From assembly GCA_018660835.1 (NCBI GenBank), contig JABJJN010000087.1, positions 1 to 36,372 on the forward strand: 36,372 nt of DNA. The letters are read 5' to 3'. The translations under genes and the position numbers were made by a program. Source of the stretch: Gemmatimonadota bacterium (GTDB lineage: Bacteria > Latescibacterota > UBA2968 > UBA8231). Below, piece after piece: positions 17,365-25,826 of this stretch. The stretch's first letter is position 1. The number at the start of each line of letters is the position of its first letter. The notes under the pieces were generated by a model that did no database searches, was not told the DNA's origin, and worked only from the letters and a program-made list of their open reading frames with translations.

Positions 17365-18833
17365 GAAAGCTGCTTCTGCCGGTCGCCTTGGCTCTGATCA
17401 GCGGTAGGGCAAGTGCAGACGAAGAGAGTCGGCAGAAGGCGTTGGCGACAATGCGCTCTGCGACCCACTTCTTCCGCACTGAAATTGCGACTCGTGGTGG
17501 CTATCTGTGGAAATACAGTGACGACCTGAAGATGCGCGAAGGTGAAGTCGCCGCTTTGCCAACGGTGATCTGGGTTCAACCTCCGGGTACACCGAGCGTG
17601 GGGATCGCCTACCTGGACGCCTGGGCTGCAACGGGCGATAGCTTGTATCTGCAGGCAGCAGTTGATGCGGCTCGTGCGCTGGCTTGGGGCCAGTTGGCAT
17701 CGGGCGGATGGTACTATCGAATCGAATTCACCGATCAAGACAGCCGTCGCTGGTATTATCGTCGCAATGTCGATGCAGGTGACACGGAACAGGGCGGACG
17801 TCGAAACAAGTCGGTCTTCGACGATGACACCTCACAGAGTGCACTTCGACTCCTGATGCGGGTCGACTCGGTGCTGCAGCAACAAGACACGGAAATCCAC
17901 CATGCTGTAGAGTATGCGCTGAGCAATTTCCTACGTGCCCAGTATGCCAATGGTGCGTGGCCACAGCACTATGACACACCCTCGGATTCTACCGACCTAG
18001 CGATTCTGCCCGCCCGTTATCCCGCCAGTTGGTCGCGCGTATTCCCCGGGACTGGCTACGGCGATTACTACACATTCAATGACAATGCTCTGGCTGACGT
18101 CATCGACGTCATGCTCGAAGCGCATCGGACCTACGGTGATATCCGGTATTTGGAGGCAGCCCTGCGCGGCGGAGATTTCATGATTCGAGCGCAGATGCCA
18201 GAGCCACAGCCTGCATGGGCGCAACAGTACAACCACAGAATGGAACCAGCGTGGGCGAGAGAGTTTGAGCCACCGTCGATCACAGGTGGTGAATCCTATG
18301 GGGTCATGAGGGCGCTTCTGGATCTCTACATTGAGACTGGAGAACACCGCTTCCTCAGCCCACTTCGGCCCGCCCTATCCTGGGCTCGCCGCTCGCTGTT
18401 GCCCGATGGTCGCCTCGCACGCTTCTACGAACTGAAGACCAACCGGCCCCTCTATTTTGTTCGAGACACGTACGAACTCACGTATTCGGATGCTGACGTG
18501 CCAACCCACTATGCCTTCAAGGTTCGCGGTATTGAACGCATCGAAAGTCTCGAACGGAAATTGCGAAATATTGAACAAGAGGGCGCGCGCGAAGCCATCC
18601 TTGCGCGACGTCGATTACGTTTTCGAGGGTCTCTCAAACCTGAGGATGATGATCGGGTACGCGAGATCGCGGCGAGCATGGATGAGAGAGGCCGTTTCGT
18701 GGAAGATGGCAGCATGCGTCCGTCGACGTATGGTCAGCCCCTCATCAGAGCTCGCGTGATCCAGAGCGAAACCTTCGTCCGGAATCTGGAGGAATTGGCG
18801 CGCTACGTGGCGTTGACTTCAGCCCTCGAGTGA
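17361..18833 (+). CDS. Secreted pectate-lyase-like protein (PL10-like)
   Basis: This 490-residue protein starts with a short signal peptide (cleavage likely after ASA at 17-19). The body looks like an alpha/alpha-toroid of the Pel10/pectic acid lyase type: GGYLWKYSDD near 47, GTPSVGIAYLDAW, LASGGWYY, ANGAWPQHYD at 196-205, TFNDNALADVI at 238-248 and ITGGESYGVMRALLDLY at 307-323. Such enzymes cleave polygalacturonate by beta-elimination outside the cytoplasm. The start at 17361 gives the signal peptide and an ATGA overlap with the symporter; an upstream in-frame extension does not. Its last 15 bp overlap the convergent GltS-type gene. A different toroid glycan-active enzyme (unsaturated glucuronyl hydrolase or epimerase fold) is the alternative. 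Confidence 0.65.
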   Translation: MRKLLLPVALALISGRASADEESRQKALATMRSATHFFRTEIATRGGYLWKYSDDLKMREGEVAALPTVIWVQPPGTPSVGIAYLDAWAATGDSLYLQAAVDAARALAWGQLASGGWYYRIEFTDQDSRRWYYRRNVDAGDTEQGGRRNKSVFDDDTSQSALRLLMRVDSVLQQQDTEIHHAVEYALSNFLRAQYANGAWPQHYDTPSDSTDLAILPARYPASWSRVFPGTGYGDYYTFNDNALADVIDVMLEAHRTYGDIRYLEAALRGGDFMIRAQMPEPQPAWAQQYNHRMEPAWAREFEPPSITGGESYGVMRALLDLYIETGEHRFLSPLRPALSWARRSLLPDGRLARFYELKTNRPLYFVRDTYELTYSDADVPTHYAFKVRGIERIESLERKLRNIEQEGAREAILARRRLRFRGSLKPEDDDRVREIAASMDERGRFVEDGSMRPSTYGQPLIRARVIQSETFVRNLEELARYVALTSALE

Positions 18834-20147
18834 CTCAGATCGGGCGAATACCAACATCAGCAGGACAGCACTGGCGACCACGGCTGCAGCCAACCATCCC
18901 CACTGGCCCTGCATCAATAATTGTGGCACCACCGCCAGCAGCCCGATTTCAATCGGGGCCAGAAATAGATAGACGACACCGAAATCGGCGAGGGCCTGTG
19001 ACTCGTTGCGCGTGTCGACGATCCGCAACAGGGCAATACCCATCGCCGTCACCCCGGTGATCCAGCCCCAGGTAAAGAGCGAACGCTCGAGCCAGTGATC
19101 ACGGAAGAAGCGTGGCCCCAGCCCACGAATCAGCACCACGCACAGGACGAGACCGGTCACCAACAGCAGTGTCAGTGGTGCGGCATACTCGACCAATACC
19201 TCGACTCGTATCGAGGCAATCCCGAACACGACCAGAATATCTGTCAGGGCGCCACTGAGTCGACCCATCGTGCGACCGTCGATGTAGTCGATGGCAGCCG
19301 TTGCGCCCAACCCCCAGCGCAGCAACGATGCGGCGACAAAGGCCATGCAGAAGATGGGTAGGCGGAATGCGTCGAACCACATGGCCACCCAGTTGCTCGC
19401 ATAGTAGCCGGCGACAGCGGCCGCTGCGATTAGACTCAGGTGAAGGGCAAGGGATTCGAGGGTAGCGGAATCGACCGTTTCGTCGCCCGTTGATTGTCGC
19501 TGCGCCGGTGCCACCAGGCCACGACGCGTCGCATCTGGTAGATCCTCGAATTGGGTCAGAAAACTCGCCTGGCCTGTGGCAACGCCCCATTTCACCCACA
19601 ACATGCCACCTAACACGGCGCTGAGGATCCCCACCGTCGCCGATGTCATGGCAAGTGACGTCGCCTCGGGCCAACCTTGCGCGGCGAAGACCTGTCCAAC
19701 AGCTGCCGCCGTACCGTGTCCCCCGACAAATCCCACGGCGATCATCGAGCCAAATCCAGGATGCAACTCGGGCCAGAATGATCGCAGAGCGACGGCGGCC
19801 ACGACAACACCGGTCCCCCACTGCAGGAGAATGACAACCGAGGAGAACGCCCACAGACGGGACAGCCGCGACGACAGCGCAGCCAGTGGCACACGCTCTG
19901 CGGCAAAAGGCAAGGCCGCAAAAACCAGAGCGATCAGGATACCAGGATACGTGCCGAAGGCGTCGGATAGGGGCAACCAGTTGCCACCATTGGGTCCGAG
20001 CCCGAGAGCGAGCAGACCCGCAATCACACTGGCTGGCAGAAACAGCCGTTGCAGGAAGGGCACATACACACGCAGGAGCATTCCGAGCAGCAGCAGGATT
20101 CCTGCGAGACTCAGATCAACAAACAATTGCCAGGGTGAGATGCTCAA
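18819..20147 (-). CDS. Sodium/glutamate symporter-like carrier (GltS family)
   Basis: This 442-residue membrane protein has about 11 to 12 hydrophobic segments. VGFVGGHGTAAAVG at 138-151 is the re-entrant-loop signature of GltS-type sodium:glutamate carriers, followed by WPEATSLAMTSATVGILSAVLGG, and the second half carries a matching arrangement. An approximately 50-residue hydrophilic loop near 185-235 separates the halves. Glutamate is the best-known substrate of the family; another amino or keto acid is possible. Its ATG lies inside the stop of the upstream threonine-aldolase-like gene (4-bp overlap), so carrier and enzyme are made together, which suggests amino-acid catabolism or exchange. 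Confidence 0.75.
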   Translation of the reverse strand: MSISPWQLFVDLSLAGILLLLGMLLRVYVPFLQRLFLPASVIAGLLALGLGPNGGNWLPLSDAFGTYPGILIALVFAALPFAAERVPLAALSSRLSRLWAFSSVVILLQWGTGVVVAAVALRSFWPELHPGFGSMIAVGFVGGHGTAAAVGQVFAAQGWPEATSLAMTSATVGILSAVLGGMLWVKWGVATGQASFLTQFEDLPDATRRGLVAPAQRQSTGDETVDSATLESLALHLSLIAAAAVAGYYASNWVAMWFDAFRLPIFCMAFVAASLLRWGLGATAAIDYIDGRTMGRLSGALTDILVVFGIASIRVEVLVEYAAPLTLLLVTGLVLCVVLIRGLGPRFFRDHWLERSLFTWGWITGVTAMGIALLRIVDTRNESQALADFGVVYLFLAPIEIGLLAVVPQLLMQGQWGWLAAAVVASAVLLMLVFARSESLEG

Positions 20148-21211
20148 GCTGGATCACTGGCCGTGTGCGCTGCTCGAAATGCCTCGACCAGATTCTCGGC
20201 GGATGTGTGGTTTGCCGAAGGGTTCACCTTGAGTCTGAAGGACTCCCCATCCTCATCTACAGGTGGCAGATGAACCTGATGTGCATGCAGCAGATCTCTG
20301 AAGTGATCGAGATTCTTGCCTGGCACGAGAAGTCGCACAATATGTGTGCCATTGGGAATGTATTCGACACGGAAACCTTCATGGGCGTCGAGAGCAGCAA
20401 ACAGGGCCTCAGCGATCGGCCACGCACTTCGATACGCCGGCAGGAAGGTGTCGGCATAGTGCAAGGCGACCGCCGCCTGCGGCCATGCTTGAGGCAGACT
20501 ACCACCAAACATTCGGCGTGTGTGGTAGACATCCTTCATGACCGACGCGGGGCCCGCCAGGACGGCACCCGACGCACAGTTGAAACACTTCGACAAGGAC
20601 ACAAATACGGTGTCGAAGTGAGTCGCAATGTCGGTAGGATCGGCGCCGGTGTGCGCCGCCTCGACGAATAGACGTGCCCCATCCAGATGCATTTTGATGC
20701 CCTGCTGATGCGCATATGCGGAGATCTTCGTCATCTCCTCAAAGCCGAACATGGCATCGTCCAGCCGACGCACGGGAGACTCGATGGAGATGACCCGAAC
20801 GTGGGTGGCAACCCGCTCTACCAGAAGCGACTGCACAGCCTCCTCGACTTCAGCCAGAGTGAAGGCCGCCCGTTTCGCTCCCAAGGGAATCAGATTCAAG
20901 CCGCTAAGAGTCTGTGGACCATCACCGATGTCGCGATAGATGTGGCTCTCAGCCTGCACGATCACTTTCCCCTGCGCTCCAGCCAATTCGCGCAGGGCGA
21001 TGTGATTCGCCATCGTCCCTGTTGGCATGAAGACAGCCTGCTCTTTGCCAAGCAGGTCCGCGAACTTCTGCTCAACCTGCTCTACCATTCCGCCAAGAGC
21101 ATAGGAATCGAGCTGCACCTGACCAGTTTCCGTACAGTGGCCCAGGACTTCAGCGAATTCAGGCGGCGTCAGCCCCAACCCATCGCTGACGAAGTTGACC
21201 GCATTTTGCAT
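20144..21211 (-). CDS. Threonine aldolase/beta-eliminating lyase-family PLP enzyme
   Basis: This 355-residue fold-type I PLP enzyme has the threonine-aldolase layout: FVSDGLGLTPPEF at the start, FMPTGTMANHIAL at 61-73, AESHIYRD at 87-94, IESPVRRL with the GG-loop Glu143-Ser144, the PLP-ring Asp177 in HLDGAR, and Lys208 in SLSK as the Schiff-base lysine. The family cleaves beta-hydroxy amino acids such as L-threonine to glycine and an aldehyde. The usual Gly-rich run after the lysine is here CFNCASGAVLAG, placing a Cys-x-x-Cys beside the active site. It is the first gene of a pair with the GltS carrier. Its start lies only 44 bp from the divergent CPXCG gene. Exact substrate uncertain. Confidence 0.85.
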   Translation of the reverse strand: MQNAVNFVSDGLGLTPPEFAEVLGHCTETGQVQLDSYALGGMVEQVEQKFADLLGKEQAVFMPTGTMANHIALRELAGAQGKVIVQAESHIYRDIGDGPQTLSGLNLIPLGAKRAAFTLAEVEEAVQSLLVERVATHVRVISIESPVRRLDDAMFGFEEMTKISAYAHQQGIKMHLDGARLFVEAAHTGADPTDIATHFDTVFVSLSKCFNCASGAVLAGPASVMKDVYHTRRMFGGSLPQAWPQAAVALHYADTFLPAYRSAWPIAEALFAALDAHEGFRVEYIPNGTHIVRLLVPGKNLDHFRDLLHAHQVHLPPVDEDGESFRLKVNPSANHTSAENLVEAFRAAHTASDPA

Positions 21212-21255
21212 GATGTTTCCATTCCTTTGGAGAAGTCGAGCCTAAAGGGAGTGGT
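21212..21255. promoter_or_regulatory. Very short divergent intergenic region with two ribosome-binding sites
   Basis: Only 44 bp lie between two divergent starts. A GGGAG at 21247-21251 serves the CPXCG gene (4-nt spacing) and an AAAGGA lies on the minus strand before the aldolase ATG. There is no room for two separate promoters, so promoter elements must overlap or lie inside the genes. Confidence 0.5.
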
Positions 21256-21444
21256 ATGATCGAACAGAGTTTTCAATGCCCCTGCTGCTGGGAGGAGATC
21301 TCGATGGTCCTCGATGTCAGCGAAGGGGGCCAATCGTATGTGGAAGACTGCGAGGTCTGCTGCCGTCCTCTGGTGATTCGCTATCAGGTCGAGTCTGATG
21401 GCGATGCAGATCAGGTTGTGGGCTTCGATGTGGAGCCAAGCTGA
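21256..21444 (+). CDS. CPXCG-motif cysteine-rich zinc-binding protein
   Basis: This 62-residue protein has two Cys pairs, CPCC at 8-11 and CEVCC at 32-36, separated by 20 residues and followed by a short acidic beta strand, as in the small CPXCG (Cys_rich_CPXG) family of conserved zinc-ribbon-like proteins of unknown function. The usual final Gly of the motif is replaced by a second Cys here. It has a clear GGGAG ribosome-binding site, stands alone and ends 2 bp before the convergent aminotransferase stop. No function can be assigned. Confidence 0.8.
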   Translation: MIEQSFQCPCCWEEISMVLDVSEGGQSYVEDCEVCCRPLVIRYQVESDGDADQVVGFDVEPS

Positions 21445-21446
21445 TC

Positions 21447-22781
21447 TCAGAAACCTAGACTCTGGGCCGTCTCCTCCACAGCTTCCGTGACGGCAAGCAC
21501 CGTAGCATCCACCTGTTGTTCATCGATGGTAAAGGGCGGACTGATCGCAATGTGGTCGCCAGCTGCGCCATCGACGAGACCCGGTGCACCTGGCATGATG
21601 AGCACGTTGCGATCGAAAACGGCATCAACAACGGCTGCCGTCACTTTTCTGTCGACGGCAAAAGGCTCGCGCGTCTTCTGATCGGCGACGAACTCAACAC
21701 CTGTCAACAACCCCTTACCACGCACTGCCCCAACGATGGGGCAATCCAACAGGGGCTGAAGTTTCTCCAGCATCAGATCACCCATGCGGCGACAGTTGGC
21801 CACCAGATCATGCTCGGCAATGTAGTCCTGCACGGCCAGCGCAACGGCACATGAGAGTGGATTTCCTCCATAGGTGTGACCGTGAACATAGTGGGTCTGC
21901 TTCGCGTAGATCGCCTCGTAGATCCGCTCGCTGACGACAGTCGCCGCAATGGGCGTGTAGCCACTGCTAAGTCCCTTGCCCGTCGCCATGATGTCAGGCA
22001 CGACGCCAAAGTGCTCGACGCCGAAATTCGTCCCCGTCCGGCCGAATCCCGTGACAACCTCGTCGACGATCATCAGCACATTGTGACGATCGCAGATATC
22101 GCGAATGGTGCGAAAGTAGTCGGGTGGTGGTGTCAGTCCAGCACAGGATGTGCCAAGAATCGGTTCGGCGATGAAGGCAGCAATCGAGTCGGCGCCCTCC
22201 TGTTGGATGACACGCTCCAGGTCCTGCGCACAGGCGAGGGAACACTCTCCGGCATCGCGACAGTATTCACAGCGATAGGGATAACACGGACGAATGTGAG
22301 GAAAGTCGAGCAGATAGGGTTTGTAGTCCTTGCGCCATGCAGAGCGACCCGACATCGACAGCGCCCCCACCGTGGCCCCATGCCAGCTCTGCCAGCGCGA
22401 CACAATCTTGTGTTTGCCCGGGCTGCCCGTCTCCAGATGGTACTTTCGCGCAATCTTCATGGCCGACTCCGTCGCCTCTGAGCCGCCTGAGACAAAGAAC
22501 ACACGATTCAGGTCACCCGGTGTCAGAGATGCGATGCGATCAGCCAGATCGATCTGTGGTTGCGTGAGAAATCGTGAATACGTGAAGGTGACCTTGCGCG
22601 CCTGGGCCTGCATGGCGTCGGCGATCTCAGCAACTCCGTGTCCAATACTGACAACGTGAACCCCCGCACAGGCATCGAGATAGGCTTGACCTTCGTCGTC
22701 GTAGAGATAGAGACCTTCCCCATGTGTGACCCTTGGCCAGCGCTCTTTGCGCGTCCGATGGAAGACTCGATCCTGTTTCAC
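21447..22781 (-). CDS. Class III PLP-dependent aminotransferase with cysteine cluster
   Basis: This 444-residue fold-type I enzyme shows GGSEATESAMKIARKYH at 99-115, WHGATVGALSMSG at 133-145, the PLP-ring Asp240 in VDEVVTGFGRTG, and the Schiff-base Lys269 in ATGKGLSSGY. Between residues 166 and 184 there are five cysteines (166, 171, 174, 180, 184) in a CYPYRCEYC...C...C pattern, which occurs in one branch of class III enzymes and may bind metal or form a structural knot. Likely substrates are omega- or beta-amino acids with pyruvate or 2-oxoglutarate as acceptor. Its ATG overlaps the stop of the M81 peptidase gene (4 bp), implying joint action on amines or amino acids released by that enzyme. 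Confidence 0.9.
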   Translation of the reverse strand: MKQDRVFHRTRKERWPRVTHGEGLYLYDDEGQAYLDACAGVHVVSIGHGVAEIADAMQAQARKVTFTYSRFLTQPQIDLADRIASLTPGDLNRVFFVSGGSEATESAMKIARKYHLETGSPGKHKIVSRWQSWHGATVGALSMSGRSAWRKDYKPYLLDFPHIRPCYPYRCEYCRDAGECSLACAQDLERVIQQEGADSIAAFIAEPILGTSCAGLTPPPDYFRTIRDICDRHNVLMIVDEVVTGFGRTGTNFGVEHFGVVPDIMATGKGLSSGYTPIAATVVSERIYEAIYAKQTHYVHGHTYGGNPLSCAVALAVQDYIAEHDLVANCRRMGDLMLEKLQPLLDCPIVGAVRGKGLLTGVEFVADQKTREPFAVDRKVTAAVVDAVFDRNVLIMPGAPGLVDGAAGDHIAISPPFTIDEQQVDATVLAVTEAVEETAQSLGF

Positions 22782-24256
22782 TGTTTTATCTCCGCCGTCA
22801 CATTGGCCGCGACCCCTTCGTCGAGTGGATACGTGGGCCGCTGCACATTTTGGTAGGGCAATGAACGCAGATTGGCACTCGTCGACCCAGGTGCATCGAC
22901 GGGCACAATGAGGTCACTGATCTGTTCGTAGTGCGTGCGAAAGCCATTCGGACTCTTGCAGACGACGAGATCAAAATCAGCCGGTGCCAACCCTCGGGAT
23001 TCGAAGACGCGTCTGCCCATGATCGACACGGGGTGCTCGGTGACCATGACCGTACACCCTCCGCTCACCAGAACAGCCGTCTTTCCAGCACGTGCGATCT
23101 CGCCCGACTCCTCTGCGAAAACACCATCATGCAGACTCTGCACATAGACATCGCATTCGACGGGCGTGTGGCGTTCGTTGTCGATCGTGCCTCCCAGGGC
23201 GACAGTGAAACGACTGCCGACGCCTGACTCGAAAGCCTTCGCCGCCGCAGGCGCATCCACCAGTGGCAATAGCGCTCGTTTGGGGAAGTTATCGGCGAGC
23301 AGCCCCTGCAGAATCCAGTTGCTGTCACCGGAAGCTCCACTCGACGTCGCATCGGCAGCGTCGGAGAAGACCGTGAGACCCGATGTGTCTCTGGCGAGTT
23401 GGATCGCCTCTTCGATCGAGGTAAGTGGCGCCTGTAAACGCTCTCGATGATCCCACATGAAAGACGCCAGTTCTTCAGCCAGCTGGCGCGCCCCATCAGG
23501 ATCTCCATCGCTGGTGACAATCACGTTCGTACGCAGTTCGGGCACATCAGTGAAGGGATTGCCAATATTGACGAGAGCTGACAGGCCCTTGGGAGTCGCC
23601 TCGAATTGCCGACACCTCTCGATCGCCTCGCCAAAAAGCCCCGTCGCCGTGATCAGTTCGTCACCGCGAACCAGCAATGGCAGCCGCACGTGTGCCACGG
23701 CGGGTGTCACACCACCACGCAGCAGGCGAACCAGATTCCTTGCTGCCCGCTGCCCCGTTTCGCGCTGATCTACGTGTGGATAGGTGTGCAGTGCGACGAC
23801 GATGTCCGCATTCTGCACGATGCGATCTGCCAGAATGGCGTGCAGATCAAAAGAGCAGACGATGGGGCGATCCCCCAGCAACTGGCGCACGCGCGCCAGG
23901 ATTCTCCCTTCTGGATCGGGTTCATCGACGCCCGCCATGGCACCGTGGAACGCGATATACGCACCATCGACATCGTCAGCCTGCGCTGCAACTGCCGCCA
24001 GCAACTCATCTGTCATCTCATCGAGATCAGCCGTCGCGACGGGGCCGCCTGAAGTAACCGAATTGGCGCCGTAGACGGGCACAACCTCGATACCCTCTTC
24101 AGCGAATACATCGAGTCCGCCAGCAACATAGGTATGGGTGCCGGCCAGGACATCGACCAGATCGCTGCCTCGCAAGATGTCGAAGCGATCTCGTGTCGTG
24201 GGGTGCGGATTGAAGTGCGATGTCTCTTGTTCGAACTGGGCGAGCAATACTCTCAT
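22778..24256 (-). CDS. M81-family metallopeptidase (MlrC-like)
   Basis: This 492-residue protein begins AQFEQETSHFNP, the hallmark of MlrC-like M81 proteins, and continues with YGANSVTSGGPV, FHGAMAG at 103-109, FDLHA with Asp137 and His139, and HTYPHVD with His161, which I take as the metal site. The C-terminal MlrC domain follows (DAADATSSGASGDSN, then GGTIDNERHTPVECD, VSGGCTVMV and SPNGFRTHYE). MlrC hydrolyses linear microcystin products in sphingomonads; most relatives have unknown substrates. There is no signal peptide, so it is cytoplasmic. A GGAG ribosome-binding site lies at 24265-24268 on the minus strand. It is coupled to a class III aminotransferase. Confidence 0.85.
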   Translation of the reverse strand: MRVLLAQFEQETSHFNPHPTTRDRFDILRGSDLVDVLAGTHTYVAGGLDVFAEEGIEVVPVYGANSVTSGGPVATADLDEMTDELLAAVAAQADDVDGAYIAFHGAMAGVDEPDPEGRILARVRQLLGDRPIVCSFDLHAILADRIVQNADIVVALHTYPHVDQRETGQRAARNLVRLLRGGVTPAVAHVRLPLLVRGDELITATGLFGEAIERCRQFEATPKGLSALVNIGNPFTDVPELRTNVIVTSDGDPDGARQLAEELASFMWDHRERLQAPLTSIEEAIQLARDTSGLTVFSDAADATSSGASGDSNWILQGLLADNFPKRALLPLVDAPAAAKAFESGVGSRFTVALGGTIDNERHTPVECDVYVQSLHDGVFAEESGEIARAGKTAVLVSGGCTVMVTEHPVSIMGRRVFESRGLAPADFDLVVCKSPNGFRTHYEQISDLIVPVDAPGSTSANLRSLPYQNVQRPTYPLDEGVAANVTAEIKQ

Positions 24257-24346
24257 CGTGTGCGCTCCGCGCGGTTGATTTCACCTGATGGACACGGCAA
24301 GTTACCACATGAGCCCTGCCGAATCACTTCTATCGAAAAGTCGAAA

Positions 24347-25810
24347 ATGAACGCGCACTCCTTCGCTCGCGCTACGTGCCTGATTTTGGGACTCGCCGGC
24401 GTGACGTGCACACTGCCACCCAAGCATGTCAACCAGGCCCCCCCGCAGGAAGACCAGGTCGAATCTACCCGCCAATGGTTGGCTGGCGACCATCACATCC
24501 ACTCTCGCTTCTCCGTCGGCTGGAATCGCTCTGTCGATCCGCCGCGGCCCATCATCGCCGGTGATGCCATTTATCCGATCCAGATGAATGCGACGATGGC
24601 CAAGTACTATGGACTTAGCTGGATGGTGTCCACGGACCATGGCGGACCGCACCACAGCAAAGTCAACATCGAGCAGGCCTATCCAGAGCTCTTGCTGTCG
24701 CGCGAGGTCGTTCCAGAGGTGGTCCAATTTTATGGAATGGAGTTTGATACGCCAGGTGCAGACCATTCCAGTCTCATCATCCCACATACACACGATGAAG
24801 CGGATCGACTTTTTGAGATTGAGTCGAACTTCGCCAAGAAGGAACCCCATCCGGCAGATTCATCCTGGGATACAGAGCCACGAATGCTGGATGCCCTTGG
24901 AGCGATGAACCAATTCGCGACGAAACCAATCGTCATCGCCAACCACCCTTCGCGTTCAGCGACAGATCTCGGGACGTATGGCCTCGATCGTCCAGCCGAA
25001 CTTCGCGACTGGAATGACACGGCGCCCGAAGTGGCCGTCGGCATGTCCGGTGCCCCGGGTCACCAGGCGAAGACGCTGAATCGAGATGGCTCCCAGCGCA
25101 TGGCGCCACGCTCGTCGTATGGAAACTTCCCGACCATGGGCGGCTTCGACCAGATGACAGCTCGACTCGGCGGCTTCTGGGATTCCATGCTCGGCGAAGG
25201 CCGACGCTGGCGGATCACGGCCAATTCAGACTCGCACATCAATTGGCGCGAAGGCGGCTCAGACTTCTGGCCTGGCGAGTATTCCAAGACCTACGTGTGG
25301 GCCCACAGAAACCATGACGATGTCATGGATGGTATTCGCGAGGGGCGGATCTTCGTCACCCTCGGCGATCTGATCTCTGAACTGCACGTGACGGCACGAA
25401 GTGGAGATACATCGGTCGAACTTGGCGGGCAGCTGCACGTGAAAGCGGGTGCCGACATAGAGGTGACGATCCGTTTCCTCGATCCTGTGGGTTTGAACTG
25501 GGGTGGGCAGGATCCAGCCGTCACTCGTGTCGACTTGATCGTTGGCCAGGTGACGGGCGCCGCCGCAGATCGCAGCATCGATACCAATCCGACGACGCAC
25601 GTCCTCTCCCGGTTCTCACCACAGCAGTGGCACTCTGAGGGAGCCTATCTGGAGATGAGCTATCGCATGGACGCCGTCGCCCATAACAGCTATCTGCGTA
25701 TCCGAGGTACCAATGGGCTGGAACTGGAACCCGCCATGGATCCGCCGGGTGAGGATCCATGGTCGGACCTCTGGTTTTATTCCAATCCGATCTTCATCGT
25801 CGTAGACTGA
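24347..25810 (+). CDS. Exported PHP-type (CehA/McbA-like) metallohydrolase
   Basis: This 487-residue protein starts with a hydrophobic signal sequence (about residues 5-22). The only nearby cysteine, in GVTC, is a poor lipobox because Thr precedes it, so free periplasmic or weakly predicted lipoprotein are both possible. The PHP metal-binding pattern is clear: GDHHIHSRFS at 47-56, STDHGGPHHS at 95-104, Glu132 in YGMEFD, IANHPSR, and NSDSHINW near the end of the domain, followed by a beta-rich C-terminal part. Related exported PHP proteins hydrolyse phosphodiester, phosphate or carbamate bonds. The frame is open upstream, but only this ATG places the signal at the N-terminus. It stands alone, divergent from the M81 operon over 90 bp. 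Confidence 0.75.
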   Translation: MNAHSFARATCLILGLAGVTCTLPPKHVNQAPPQEDQVESTRQWLAGDHHIHSRFSVGWNRSVDPPRPIIAGDAIYPIQMNATMAKYYGLSWMVSTDHGGPHHSKVNIEQAYPELLLSREVVPEVVQFYGMEFDTPGADHSSLIIPHTHDEADRLFEIESNFAKKEPHPADSSWDTEPRMLDALGAMNQFATKPIVIANHPSRSATDLGTYGLDRPAELRDWNDTAPEVAVGMSGAPGHQAKTLNRDGSQRMAPRSSYGNFPTMGGFDQMTARLGGFWDSMLGEGRRWRITANSDSHINWREGGSDFWPGEYSKTYVWAHRNHDDVMDGIREGRIFVTLGDLISELHVTARSGDTSVELGGQLHVKAGADIEVTIRFLDPVGLNWGGQDPAVTRVDLIVGQVTGAAADRSIDTNPTTHVLSRFSPQQWHSEGAYLEMSYRMDAVAHNSYLRIRGTNGLELEPAMDPPGEDPWSDLWFYSNPIFIVVD

Positions 25811-25826
25811 CGACGGTGGTCAATGA

